A stretch of DNA of 50,506 nucleotides from Coriobacteriaceae bacterium (GTDB lineage Bacteria; Actinomycetota; Coriobacteriia; Coriobacteriales; Coriobacteriaceae): NCBI GenBank assembly GCA_902364645.1, contig CABJEP010000012.1, forward strand, positions 23,010 through 73,515, given 5' to 3'. A model generated the notes under the pieces. It was given only the letters and a program-made list of their open reading frames with translations, ran no database searches and had not been told where the DNA came from. The translations under genes were made by a program, and so were the position numbers. Each line of letters begins with the position of its first letter. Position 1 is the stretch's first letter. Shown here in pieces: positions 9,551-16,187 of the stretch.

Positions 9551-10603
9551 ATGAATCCCAGGACTAAATCTCAGGACATTCGCGACTTGAGCCAAAACGA
9601 TATTCGCGAGCTTGTGGCCGAACTTGGCCAGCCCGCCTTCCGCGCAAAGCAGCTCATCGAATGGGTCTTTGAGAAGAACGTTTGTTCGTTTGACGATATG
9701 ACCAACCTTCCCAAGGCTTTCCGCGAGCAGCTTAAAGGAGCTTTTGCCTTTGACACGCCGACTGAACTCACCATGCAGGTTTCCAAAGATGGCTCTCGCA
9801 AGTATCTGCTCGAGTACCACGACGGCATTTCCGTTGAGACTGTCGGTATGCCCCGTCGTAACAAGCTTTCCGTCTGCGTTTCCACCCAGGCAGGCTGTGG
9901 CATGGGCTGCGCCTTTTGCGCTACCGGTCTCAACGGCCTCAAGCGCTCTCTGACCGCTCAAGAGATCGTCGACCAGGTACTTCATGTATCCAACGACTTT
10001 GGCGAGCGTGCCACGAGCGTTGTCTTCATGGGCCAGGGCGAGCCGTTCGCCAACTACGACGAGGTTCTCAAGGCACTGCGTATCCTCAACGACCCCGATG
10101 GCATCGGTATCGGCGCCCGTCATCTCACCGTCTCTACCAGCGGCGTTATTCCCGGTATTCGCAAATTTGCCGACATCCCCGAGCAGTTCACGCTTGCCGT
10201 TTCCCTGCATTCCGCCATCCAGTCGACGCGCAATAAGCTCATGCCCGGTGTTAAGAAGTACACGCTGCTCCGCCTTCACGAGGCACTTCAGCTCTACACC
10301 GAGAAGACTGGCCGCCGCCCGACCTATGAATATGCCATGATCGAAGGCGTCAACGATACGAATCCCGAGATGCAGGCACTCTGCGACTTCTGCGAAGGAA
10401 CGCTGTGCCACGTTAACCTGATTCAGCTTAACGACATCGAGGGCAGCCCGCTCAAGCCGTCGCCGATTCATAAGGTCGAGGATCTTCAGCGTCGCCTTGA
10501 GTCTCGTGGCATCGAGACCACAATCCGTAATTCTCGCGGCAATGATATTGATGCCGCCTGCGGTCAGCTGAAGCAACGTTTCAAGGTCCAGAAGAACGCA
10601 TAG
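9551..10603 (+). CDS. rlmN: 23S rRNA (adenine2503-C2)/tRNA A37 methyltransferase RlmN
   Basis: This 350-residue radical-SAM enzyme methylates C2 of A2503 in 23S rRNA (and A37 in some tRNAs). The [4Fe-4S] motif CxxxCxxC is present (Cys116, Cys120, Cys123). The C-terminal methyl-carrier cysteine is Cys337 in DAACGQ. MGQGEP supports SAM binding. The start ATG follows AAAGG. It is a single-gene unit: it diverges from ddl with 85 bases between, and a very strong terminator follows. Its codons are less GC-rich than those of the right half of the window, leading into the AT-richer parAB block. Confidence 0.96.
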   Translation: MNPRTKSQDIRDLSQNDIRELVAELGQPAFRAKQLIEWVFEKNVCSFDDMTNLPKAFREQLKGAFAFDTPTELTMQVSKDGSRKYLLEYHDGISVETVGMPRRNKLSVCVSTQAGCGMGCAFCATGLNGLKRSLTAQEIVDQVLHVSNDFGERATSVVFMGQGEPFANYDEVLKALRILNDPDGIGIGARHLTVSTSGVIPGIRKFADIPEQFTLAVSLHSAIQSTRNKLMPGVKKYTLLRLHEALQLYTEKTGRRPTYEYAMIEGVNDTNPEMQALCDFCEGTLCHVNLIQLNDIEGSPLKPSPIHKVEDLQRRLESRGIETTIRNSRGNDIDAACGQLKQRFKVQKNA

Positions 10604-10622
10604 GGGAGTCTGCGTCCCATAA

Positions 10623-10638
10623 CGTTTCATGTGAAACA
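10623..10638. other. Degenerate parS-like site
   Basis: The 16-mer matches the parS consensus TGTTTCACGTGAAACA at 14 of 16 positions (C for T at position 1 and T for C at position 8). It lies between the rlmN stop and its terminator, about 2 kb from the three perfect parS sites. ParB binding is uncertain because the central CG is altered. Confidence 0.4.
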
Positions 10639-10642
10639 TCCG

Positions 10643-10690
10643 ACAGCCCTGGTTGCAAATAATGCAACCAGGGCTGTTTCATTTATATTC
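10643..10690 (+). terminator. Rho-independent terminator of rlmN
   Basis: A perfect 15-bp stem (10643-10657 with 10663-10677) has a 5-base AATAA loop and is followed by TTTCATTTATATT. It lies 40 bases after the rlmN stop. Confidence 0.9.
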
Positions 10691-10736
10691 ATGCTATTGG
10701 ATTTGATTTACACAAGGTTAGTTATATGGCCAAAAT

Positions 10737-10774
10737 AAGGGGTCCTTGTCTCATGAATCAGACAAGGACCCCTT
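10737..10774 (-). terminator. Terminator of the rsmG-parAB operon
   Basis: A perfect 15-bp stem (AAGGGGTCCTTGTCT at 10737-10751 and its complement at 10760-10774) has an 8-base loop. On the minus strand it is followed by ATTTTG. It closes the leftward segregation operon and faces the rlmN terminator. Confidence 0.8.
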
Positions 10775-10793
10775 CAAAACAGGTAAGTAATTG

Positions 10794-10805
10794 TTAGGTA
10801 CCTAA
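10794..10805. repeat. 12-bp palindrome TTAGGTACCTAA, copy 1
   Basis: A perfect palindrome overlaps the stop codon of the small gene after parB. The same 12-mer, preceded by G in both places, recurs at 14298-14309 between jag and yidC. No known binding protein is recognised. Confidence 0.6.
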
Positions 10806-11056
10806 TAGCCAACATTTTCCCACTGATGGTTAACCCAGTCTTGGTTGATCTTGGGATTCTTAGTCACCTGAGCAGTGCGCATAGCGACATCTTCGGTCAT
10901 GACATCCATTTTCTTCTTAGATGTATCGACGATATCCTGAGCGCCACGCAGCAGTCGACCGCGCAGTTCATCATCTGTCGCAATCTTATAACCCGCAAAA
11001 GCACCAGCAGCGACAGTGGTTGCCAATGCAATGACTGCGAGAACCTTACTCTTCAT
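10802..11056 (-). CDS. Small membrane-anchored protein downstream of parB, YtxH-like layout
   Basis: This 84-residue protein starts at ATG 11056, with AGGAGGAT just upstream. A longer TTG start at 11074 would lie within that site and is rejected. The N-terminus (MKSKVLAVIALATTVAAGAF) is one hydrophobic anchor. It is followed by a charged helical region (DDELRGRLLRGAQDIVDTSKKK) resembling YtxH-type small stress or envelope proteins, but the match is weak. It overlaps the parB stop by 11 bases and so belongs to the rsmG-parA-parB operon. A tether between the ParABS system and the membrane is possible but only inference. Confidence 0.65.
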   Translation of the reverse strand: MKSKVLAVIALATTVAAGAFAGYKIATDDELRGRLLRGAQDIVDTSKKKMDVMTEDVAMRTAQVTKNPKINQDWVNHQWENVGY

Positions 11057-11951
11057 CCTGATCCTCCTGCCCAAATTGAATCATTTCGCCAAGGATACGG
11101 GAGAGCTCTTCTTCGTCTTTGAACTCGATTTCAATTTTATTCTTGCCACGCGAGCTCTTCACACGTACATTCGTGTTGAAAACTTGACGAAGGACTCGAG
11201 CGGCCTTTTTGAATGACTGAGGTGTTGCTGGCCTCGGAGTCCTTAGCGTCTCTCCGGCAGAAAACAACGGAGCAAGATTTTCTGTCGCTCTAACGGAAAG
11301 ACCTTCTGCAACAACCTTCTCAGCAAGTCGAATCCTGGCATCTTCATATGGAACTGCAAGAATCGCTCTTGCATGGCCCGCAGTAAGCTTGCCCTCGAAA
11401 ATCATCTGCTGTACAACGTCTGGAAGATCTAGCAAACGAAGTGAATTAGTGATTGACGAACGAGACTTACTGACAGCCTTTGATAACGCCTCCTGAGTCA
11501 TGCCGCTGGCATCAATGAGCTGACGATAGCCCTTTGCCTCTTCGACGGGATTCAAATCAGAACGTTGAAGATTCTCGATAAGAGCAAGAGCGAGCATCTC
11601 CTCATCATTAACTTCCTTAATGATGACAGGCAGTTCCTCAAGACCAGCAAGCTTTGACGCCTGGTAACGGCGCTCACCAGCGATGATCTCATAGCCGTTT
11701 CCATGCTTGCGCACCAACAGCGGCTGCAAAACGCCATGTTCTTGAATCGACTCGCTCAACTCTCGAAGTTCAGTTTCGTTAAAGTGAATTCGCGGCTGAT
11801 TAGGGTTAGGAACGATATCTTCAATAGGTAGTTTTGTTTCAGATGCTGCATTTGAAGCCGACGCAGCTGAACCACCGGTCTCATACTCGGCCTCTGAGAC
11901 CAAAGCATTGAGTCCACGTCCCAATCCTCCACGTTTCTTTGCACTAGGCAC
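11046..11951 (-). CDS. parB: Chromosome partition protein ParB (Spo0J)
   Basis: This 301-residue CTP-dependent DNA clamp binds parS and spreads to build the segregation complex near the origin. It has the ParA-stimulating N-terminal motif GLGRGLNALV (residues 8-17), the ParB/Srx CTP-binding region with GERRYQA and ENLQRSDLNPVEEA, a helix-turn-helix (TQEALSKAVSKSRSSITNSLRLL), and a C-terminal dimerisation part (KSSRGKNKIEIEF). It overlaps the parA stop by 8 bases. Its cognate parS sites lie 0.8-0.9 kb upstream, with one further near-consensus copy inside dnaA. Confidence 0.96.
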   Translation of the reverse strand: MPSAKKRGGLGRGLNALVSEAEYETGGSAASASNAASETKLPIEDIVPNPNQPRIHFNETELRELSESIQEHGVLQPLLVRKHGNGYEIIAGERRYQASKLAGLEELPVIIKEVNDEEMLALALIENLQRSDLNPVEEAKGYRQLIDASGMTQEALSKAVSKSRSSITNSLRLLDLPDVVQQMIFEGKLTAGHARAILAVPYEDARIRLAEKVVAEGLSVRATENLAPLFSAGETLRTPRPATPQSFKKAARVLRQVFNTNVRVKSSRGKNKIEIEFKDEEELSRILGEMIQFGQEDQDEE

Positions 11952-12744
11952 GCTTGATCACCTCTTTTGCAAGGTTCATATACGCTTTTGCACCCTTATT
12001 TTGAGGCGCATAAGTAATTACCGGTTCTCCAAAAGACGGAGCTTCGGAGATTTTTACGGTACGGGGAATTAAAGTCTTAAAAGCCTTATCACCAAAGTAC
12101 GATTGAACCTCCTCAACAACCTGATTCGACAGAGAAGTACGCGAGTCATACATGGTCATAAGCACGCCATAGGTGTCTAATCCCTTGTTCAGACGTGATT
12201 TGACCATCTTCATTGACTCAAGTAGCTTCGTAACGCCCTCAAGTGCGTAATACTCGCACTGAATCGGAATCAAAACGCTGTCTGCTGCAGTCAAAGCGTT
12301 GATGGTAAGCAGGCCGAGCGAAGGAGGACAGTCAATGAAAATAAAATCGAACTCGTCTTGAATGGGCTCAAGCAAATCTTTGAGGCGGGTTTCACGAGCA
12401 ATTGCGCTTACGAGCTCAATTTCGGCACCTGCGAGCTGAATTGTAGCCGGAATGACGAATACCTTTTTGCAGTTTGTATCAAGAACAAGCGATTCTGCCG
12501 GCACATCATTCAACAATGCATCATAGATGCATTGATCAAGGTCTTCCTTTTCAATTCCAAATCCACTGGTGCTGTTTCCTTGCGGATCAAAATCGACAAT
12601 CAGTGTCTTACGACCCTGTTCACCCAGTGCTGCTGCAAGGTTTACAGCCGTCGTTGACTTACCAACGCCGCCTTTTTGATTGATAATTGCAATAATACGC
12701 GTGTCTTTTGCGCTCTTCGAACGCTTAACGTCGCGAAATCCCAC
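11944..12744 (-). CDS. parA: Chromosome partition ATPase ParA (Soj)
   Basis: This 266-residue P-loop ATPase of the MinD/ParA family has the deviant Walker A KGGVGKST (24-31), VDFDPQGN and FIDCPPSLG. It binds DNA nonspecifically as an ATP dimer and drives movement of ParB-parS complexes. In several bacteria it also tunes DnaA. The GTG start follows AGGAGGGACC. The N-terminus carries an extra basic stretch (about 14 residues) before the first strand. Three perfect parS sites lie directly upstream, between it and rsmG, so ParB loading could also repress the operon. Confidence 0.96.
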   Translation of the reverse strand: MGFRDVKRSKSAKDTRIIAIINQKGGVGKSTTAVNLAAALGEQGRKTLIVDFDPQGNSTSGFGIEKEDLDQCIYDALLNDVPAESLVLDTNCKKVFVIPATIQLAGAEIELVSAIARETRLKDLLEPIQDEFDFIFIDCPPSLGLLTINALTAADSVLIPIQCEYYALEGVTKLLESMKMVKSRLNKGLDTYGVLMTMYDSRTSLSNQVVEEVQSYFGDKAFKTLIPRTVKISEAPSFGEPVITYAPQNKGAKAYMNLAKEVIKRA

Positions 12745-12783
12745 GGTCCCTCCTGGTGTGTATTAAAGCTGTCAAACGGAGGA

Positions 12784-12799
12784 TGTTTCACGTGAAACA
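12784..12799. other. parS site 1
   Basis: A perfect 16-bp parS, TGTTTCACGTGAAACA, in the rsmG-parA intergenic region. Confidence 0.93.
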
Positions 12800-12822
12800 T
12801 TCCGATTCGATATCAACCGCCA

Positions 12823-12838
12823 TGTTTCACGTGAAACA
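12823..12838. other. parS site 2
   Basis: A second perfect parS, 39 bases from the first (start to start). Confidence 0.93.
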
Positions 12839-12861
12839 CTGCAAGTTGTTAGTATCCATTA

Positions 12862-12877
12862 TGTTTCACGTGAAACA
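12862..12877. other. parS site 3
   Basis: A third perfect parS, again 39 bases from the previous one, ending 1 base before the rsmG stop codon region. The equal 39-bp spacing places all three at regular phase (about 3.7 helical turns). Confidence 0.93.
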
Positions 12878-12878
12878 T

Positions 12879-13616
12879 CTAGGCAAGCGGATTCTTCTTT
12901 GCCATGCCATTTGCACGAGGCAATGAAACGGATGCTGGATGACTCTTCTTAAGAACAATGAACTCTCTGTGGCCCAAGCCCTCAGGCAAATCGATTGCGT
13001 CATTCAGAAGCAAAGTTAAGCCGCAGATCTTAGCTGCTGACATGCCGGAAGTAAGCTCCTCATCAGATGGATTGCCCTTCGTGATAACAAATAGCCCTCC
13101 ATCCTTGAGGAACGGAGCCGCATACTCAACAAGAATCGGCAGTGGGGCGAGTGCGCGAGCTGTTACGACAGAGAACTGTTTCTTATGGCTTCGAGCATAT
13201 TCTTCAAGGCGATCATGGACTGCATGACCATTCTTCAATCCAAGAGCATGAACAAAAGTATTGACAGCATCGACCTTCTTGCCAACAGAGTCAATATAAG
13301 TAGCTTTTCGACGCGTGGTTATTGTTAATGGAATACCAGGGAAGCCTGCACCTGTTCCCATATCGAGCAAAGCTCCCTCAGGAGCCTTATTGATATAAGG
13401 GAGTAAAACAAGTGAGTCGAGGATATGAAGTACCGCAGCGTCTTCTATGTTAAGAATACGAGTGAGATTGGTTGTCTTATTTGTTTCCAGAACCAAATCA
13501 AGATGCTGAATACATTTCCTTAGCTCAGCATCAGCTACATTCAAGGAATACTCTTTGCAATAAGAGGCTAGACGACATAACATCTCGTCAGCCTGCAGAT
13601 CTGTAAGTACAAACAA
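12879..13616 (-). CDS. rsmG: 16S rRNA (guanine527-N7)-methyltransferase RsmG (GidB)
   Basis: This 245-residue class I SAM methyltransferase methylates N7 of G527 in 16S rRNA. The start is taken as TTG 13616 because AAGGAG lies 6 bases upstream; a longer frame to 13664 has no such site. The SAM motif is DMGTGAGFPGIPL, and VTARALAPL is typical of the family. It heads the leftward operon rsmG-parA-parB-small membrane gene, the usual actinobacterial and firmicute neighbourhood. Loss of this enzyme gives low-level streptomycin resistance in other bacteria. Codons are visibly AT-richer than in most of the window. Confidence 0.93.
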   Translation of the reverse strand: MFVLTDLQADEMLCRLASYCKEYSLNVADAELRKCIQHLDLVLETNKTTNLTRILNIEDAAVLHILDSLVLLPYINKAPEGALLDMGTGAGFPGIPLTITTRRKATYIDSVGKKVDAVNTFVHALGLKNGHAVHDRLEEYARSHKKQFSVVTARALAPLPILVEYAAPFLKDGGLFVITKGNPSDEELTSGMSAAKICGLTLLLNDAIDLPEGLGHREFIVLKKSHPASVSLPRANGMAKKNPLA

Positions 13617-13662
13617 CGAAAGCTCCTTTCTGACAAAAAACAGTGTATCGAGAACTTTTGAC

Positions 13663-13694
13663 AAAAAAAGGGGACGTGGAAACCACGCCCCCTT
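13663..13694 (-). terminator. Terminator after jag
   Basis: A stem at 13670-13679 with 13683-13692 (one internal mismatch, AAA loop) is extended by two A-T pairs and followed on the minus strand by a run of seven T. It separates the rpmH-to-jag operon from rsmG-parAB. Confidence 0.85.
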
Positions 13695-13712
13695 AGCATA
13701 AGCTCGAGTAGA

Positions 13713-14282
13713 TTATCGAGCAACAATCACCACATGGCGATCAGGGTCAGAACCCTCAGAATGGGTATCGACGGCATCATTGCCACGAAGCGCAATGTGA
13801 ACCAGTCGGCGCTCATAGGCATTCATGGGCGGAAGCGAAACACTCTTATGAGTACGGATGGCACGCTCGGCGGCAGACTGAGCCATAGAGGCAACCTTGT
13901 CCTGACGACGGCTCTTATAGCCCTCAACATCAACCACAACCGGATACCTAAAGCCAAGCTTGCGGCTCACCAGCAAAGAGAACATAACCTGAAGGGCATC
14001 AAGGGTACGACCATGACGGCCAATGAGAACAGCAAGATCAGGAGCCGTAACATCCAAAATCAGCTCGCCCTCGTCGCCCTCGTACTCATCAATAGGAGAG
14101 TTGGCGGCATCGAAGTGCGAAAGGATGGAACGCAGAATGGAAATCGCCGCATCGGCAATGGTGTCGAGCTCCTCATCGCTCAGCTCTTCACCGGCCTTGT
14201 AGCGCTGTGCAATCTCGGGATAATCGCCCGCAATCTGCGGGGCAACCTCCTCAAGCATATCCTCGATGATCTCTTCAGACAT
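13713..14282 (-). CDS. jag: RNA-binding protein KhpB/Jag (KH and R3H domains)
   Basis: This 189-residue protein starts at ATG 14282 with GGAG 8 bases upstream (a TTG start at 14294 is less likely). An acidic N-terminal part is followed by a KH domain with the GXXG loop in LIGRHGRTLDALQ and an R3H domain with RRLVHIAL (Arg-x3-His). The N-terminal Jag-N domain of firmicutes is absent or reduced. It acts in RNA binding with KhpA and influences cell elongation and division. It is last in the rpmH-rnpA-yidD-yidC-jag operon, the classical order. Confidence 0.93.
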   Translation of the reverse strand: MSEEIIEDMLEEVAPQIAGDYPEIAQRYKAGEELSDEELDTIADAAISILRSILSHFDAANSPIDEYEGDEGELILDVTAPDLAVLIGRHGRTLDALQVMFSLLVSRKLGFRYPVVVDVEGYKSRRQDKVASMAQSAAERAIRTHKSVSLPPMNAYERRLVHIALRGNDAVDTHSEGSDPDRHVVIVAR

Positions 14283-14297
14283 AACGTACTCCAAAAG

Positions 14298-14309
14298 TTA
14301 GGTACCTAA
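14298..14309. repeat. 12-bp palindrome TTAGGTACCTAA, copy 2
   Basis: Identical to the copy at 10794-10805. It lies in the 45-base yidC-jag gap. The flanks differ apart from a shared leading G. Confidence 0.6.
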
Positions 14310-14327
14310 ATAAGATTGATATCCCGA

Positions 14328-15098
14328 CTACTTCTTCTTGTGCGGGCGCGGCTTCTTCTCTCGACGAGTGACCTCAACCTGCAGCGGCGCGTTCTTAAGA
14401 CGCTCCTCCTCATCGGCCTTCGCCTTGTCGATGACCTTCTGCGTCACAAAAATCTGCTGGATAACCTGCCAAGCAGACGAGACGTCGTAGTACAGCAGAA
14501 CACCAACGGGAAGGCTCCAGCCCATCCAAAGCATCATGACCGTCATGACAACGGCCATCATACGCATGCTCTGGGCCTGCTGGCCGGTCTGGTTGCGCGA
14601 CATATAGAGCTGCGGAATCAGGGTCAGGACGGCGAACAGGATCAGGCAGACCAGCGCAGGCAGTGCAACCATAAAGCCATCGGCAAAGGAAGCGCTCGGC
14701 GTGGTGGTCAGGTCGGGCAGGATATTGAAGAACGAGAACGTGCCCTCGTTAAAGTACTGCGGCAGGTTACGAAGCAGCGTAAACAGGGCAAACAGGATAG
14801 GCATCTGAATCAGAAGCGGCAGACAACCAGCCATGGGGTTGAACTTGTTCTCGCTGTAGAACTTCTGCATCTCCTCGGCCTGACGCTGGGGATCGTCGGC
14901 ATAGCGCTCCTGGATCTCGAGCATCTTGGGCTGCAGCACCTGCATGCGAGCCGTCGACTTGGTCGACTTGAGCATAAGCGGCGTCAGCAGCAGACGGATG
15001 ATGACCACCAGGATGATGATGGACAGGCCCCAGTCGACCGCAAAGGTCTGGATGAGCTTGAGCAGCTCGAAAAGGATGTTAACGATCCAATCCCACAT
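14328..15098 (-). CDS. yidC: Membrane protein insertase YidC/OxaA
   Basis: This 256-residue short-type insertase inserts and folds inner-membrane proteins, alone or with SecYEG. There are about five hydrophobic segments, and the conserved hydrophilic-groove region IRLLLTPLMLKSTKSTARMQ carries the key Arg35. A cytosolic coiled-coil hairpin (QPKMLEIQERYADDPQRQAEEMQKFY) and a very basic tail (RREKKPRPHKKK) suited to ribosome contact follow. No lipobox signal is seen, unlike many firmicute versions. It sits between yidD and jag in the usual order. Confidence 0.95.
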   Translation of the reverse strand: MWDWIVNILFELLKLIQTFAVDWGLSIIILVVIIRLLLTPLMLKSTKSTARMQVLQPKMLEIQERYADDPQRQAEEMQKFYSENKFNPMAGCLPLLIQMPILFALFTLLRNLPQYFNEGTFSFFNILPDLTTTPSASFADGFMVALPALVCLILFAVLTLIPQLYMSRNQTGQQAQSMRMMAVVMTVMMLWMGWSLPVGVLLYYDVSSAWQVIQQIFVTQKVIDKAKADEEERLKNAPLQVEVTRREKKPRPHKKK

Positions 15099-15127
15099 GT
15101 AAGTTTTCCTCCGATAGCGAGTGCCCG

Positions 15128-15352
15128 CTAGGGCACAGGGTCATAACCGCCGACGTGCAGGGGATTGCAGCGAGCGATGCGCCTCACGGCAAGCCAGCAG
15201 CCTCTCAAAACACCGTACTTCTCAATCGCCTGGATGGCGTATTGCGAGCACGTTGGGTAATAAATGCAGGCGTCAGGCAATAAGGGCGAAATAACCTGTT
15301 GATATATGCGAATAGGAGCGATGGCAACACGTCGCAAAACGTGATTGCTCAT
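15128..15352 (-). CDS. yidD: Membrane protein insertion efficiency factor YidD
   Basis: This 74-residue DUF37 protein has an amphipathic N-terminus (RIYQQVISPLLP) and the conserved cysteine motif YYPTCSQYAIQAIEKYG, ending with CNPLHVGGYDPVP. It associates with the inner membrane and aids YidC-dependent insertion. Its ATG overlaps the rnpA stop (ATGA) and follows GGGGAGGAGCG, so translation is coupled. Length and motifs are typical. Confidence 0.94.
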   Translation of the reverse strand: MSNHVLRRVAIAPIRIYQQVISPLLPDACIYYPTCSQYAIQAIEKYGVLRGCWLAVRRIARCNPLHVGGYDPVP

Positions 15353-15687
15353 CGCTCCTCCCCGGCAACGCCGGCACGTTTCATAAGCGAACGCAATGCC
15401 TTGTCCATCTCCTGCGGCGAGGAAACCCTCGTCTTGGGAGTTGCGAACAAGATGATGTCATAACCCGCAACGGGAAATCCACAGCTGCGGGCGGCCTCGC
15501 GCATCACACGCTTAGAACGGTTGCGCACGACAGCACAACCGAGCCGTTTAGCACCAACGAAGGCGACCCTTCCGGAGTCGCCTTCGCCAACCGATTCACA
15601 TATGGTCATTCGAATCAGAGGGTGATTGAAACGACGCCCCTGACTGAACACATGCTCGAAATCTTGCCGAGACTTAATAGTCTTCAT
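15349..15687 (-). CDS. rnpA: Ribonuclease P protein component
   Basis: This 112-residue basic protein binds the RNase P RNA and helps process tRNA 5' ends. The RNR signature is clear (AVVRNRSKRVMREAAR), with the N-terminal LKSRQDF-like entry (IKSRQDFEHVF). It overlaps yidD by 4 bases and follows rpmH by 20. The ribosome-binding site is weak, consistent with translational dependence on rpmH mRNA. Confidence 0.95.
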   Translation of the reverse strand: MKTIKSRQDFEHVFSQGRRFNHPLIRMTICESVGEGDSGRVAFVGAKRLGCAVVRNRSKRVMREAARSCGFPVAGYDIILFATPKTRVSSPQEMDKALRSLMKRAGVAGEER

Positions 15688-15707
15688 GCGAGATGTGTGT
15701 ATCGCTG

Positions 15708-15842
15708 CTAGACAGTGAGACGCTTGCGGCCCTTGGCGCGACGACGGGCGAGCACGGCACGACCACCCTTAGTGGCCATACGGGCACGGAAGCCATGGGT
15801 CTTGGCACGCTTACGCTTATTAGGCTGATACGTACGCTTCAT
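15708..15842 (-). CDS. rpmH: 50S ribosomal protein L34
   Basis: The 44-residue protein begins [19 protein letters not shown] and ends GRKRLTV. These motifs and this length are typical of L34. The start at 15842 is fixed by AGGAGG upstream. An in-frame extension to 15902 covers the leader and is not coding. It is first in the leftward operon rpmH-rnpA-yidD-yidC-jag, reading away from the origin. Confidence 0.97.
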   Translation of the reverse strand: MKRTYQPNKRKRAKTHGFRARMATKGGRAVLARRRAKGRKRLTV

Positions 15843-15914
15843 CTTAAGTTCCTCCTGCTGCATTTCGAGTGTCCGCGGGGGCGCGGACGCAGATATAGAC
15901 ACGTGAGCTTGAAG

Positions 15915-15944
15915 ATTGTAGGGAAATCAATGTTCAAATGTCAA
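15915..15944 (-). promoter_or_regulatory. Sigma-70 promoter of the rpmH operon
   Basis: On the minus strand, a perfect -35 TTGACA (15939-15944) is 18 bases from -10 TACAAT (15915-15920). The roughly 65-base leader holds a GC-rich hairpin (about 15871-15888) before the rpmH ribosome-binding site. Confidence 0.82.
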
Positions 15945-16187
15945 GAAATCAAAGGTAAAAGGTTGCGCAGTTCACACGGTTCCCCCATAAGCCAAGCTCG
16001 ATTTAGCGGTGCATGGCAACTTTTCACGATATTTCATCGAGTTTTCAACAGGTCATGTTGGCAATGTTGAGAACTTTTCGTCCGTTTTCCAAAGTTTTCA
16101 ACAGGTTTTGAAAAGTTGTCGAAAGATGAGAAACATTGCACAGTGAGCTACTATTTGTTCGAAACCTTATGAAAGATTGCGAGCGGC
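15945..16187. other. AT-rich non-coding DNA with DnaA-box-like sites (left part of oriC)
   Basis: No gene lies between rpmH and the gene at 16188 (345 bases in all). The stretch holds two exact copies of GTTTTCAACAGGT (16041-16053 and 16094-16106), a reversed TTCTCAACA (16065-16073), and the 17-mer TTGAAAAGTTGTCGAAA (16108-16124), which recurs with one change between dnaA and dnaN. TTTTCAACA differs from the DnaA box TTWTNCACA at one base. Gene direction diverges around this stretch, as expected near an origin. Confidence 0.6.

Noticed and set aside
9455..10639. Leftward frame opposite rlmN
   Set aside because: rlmN on the plus strand carries the full radical-SAM motif set; the other frame has none.
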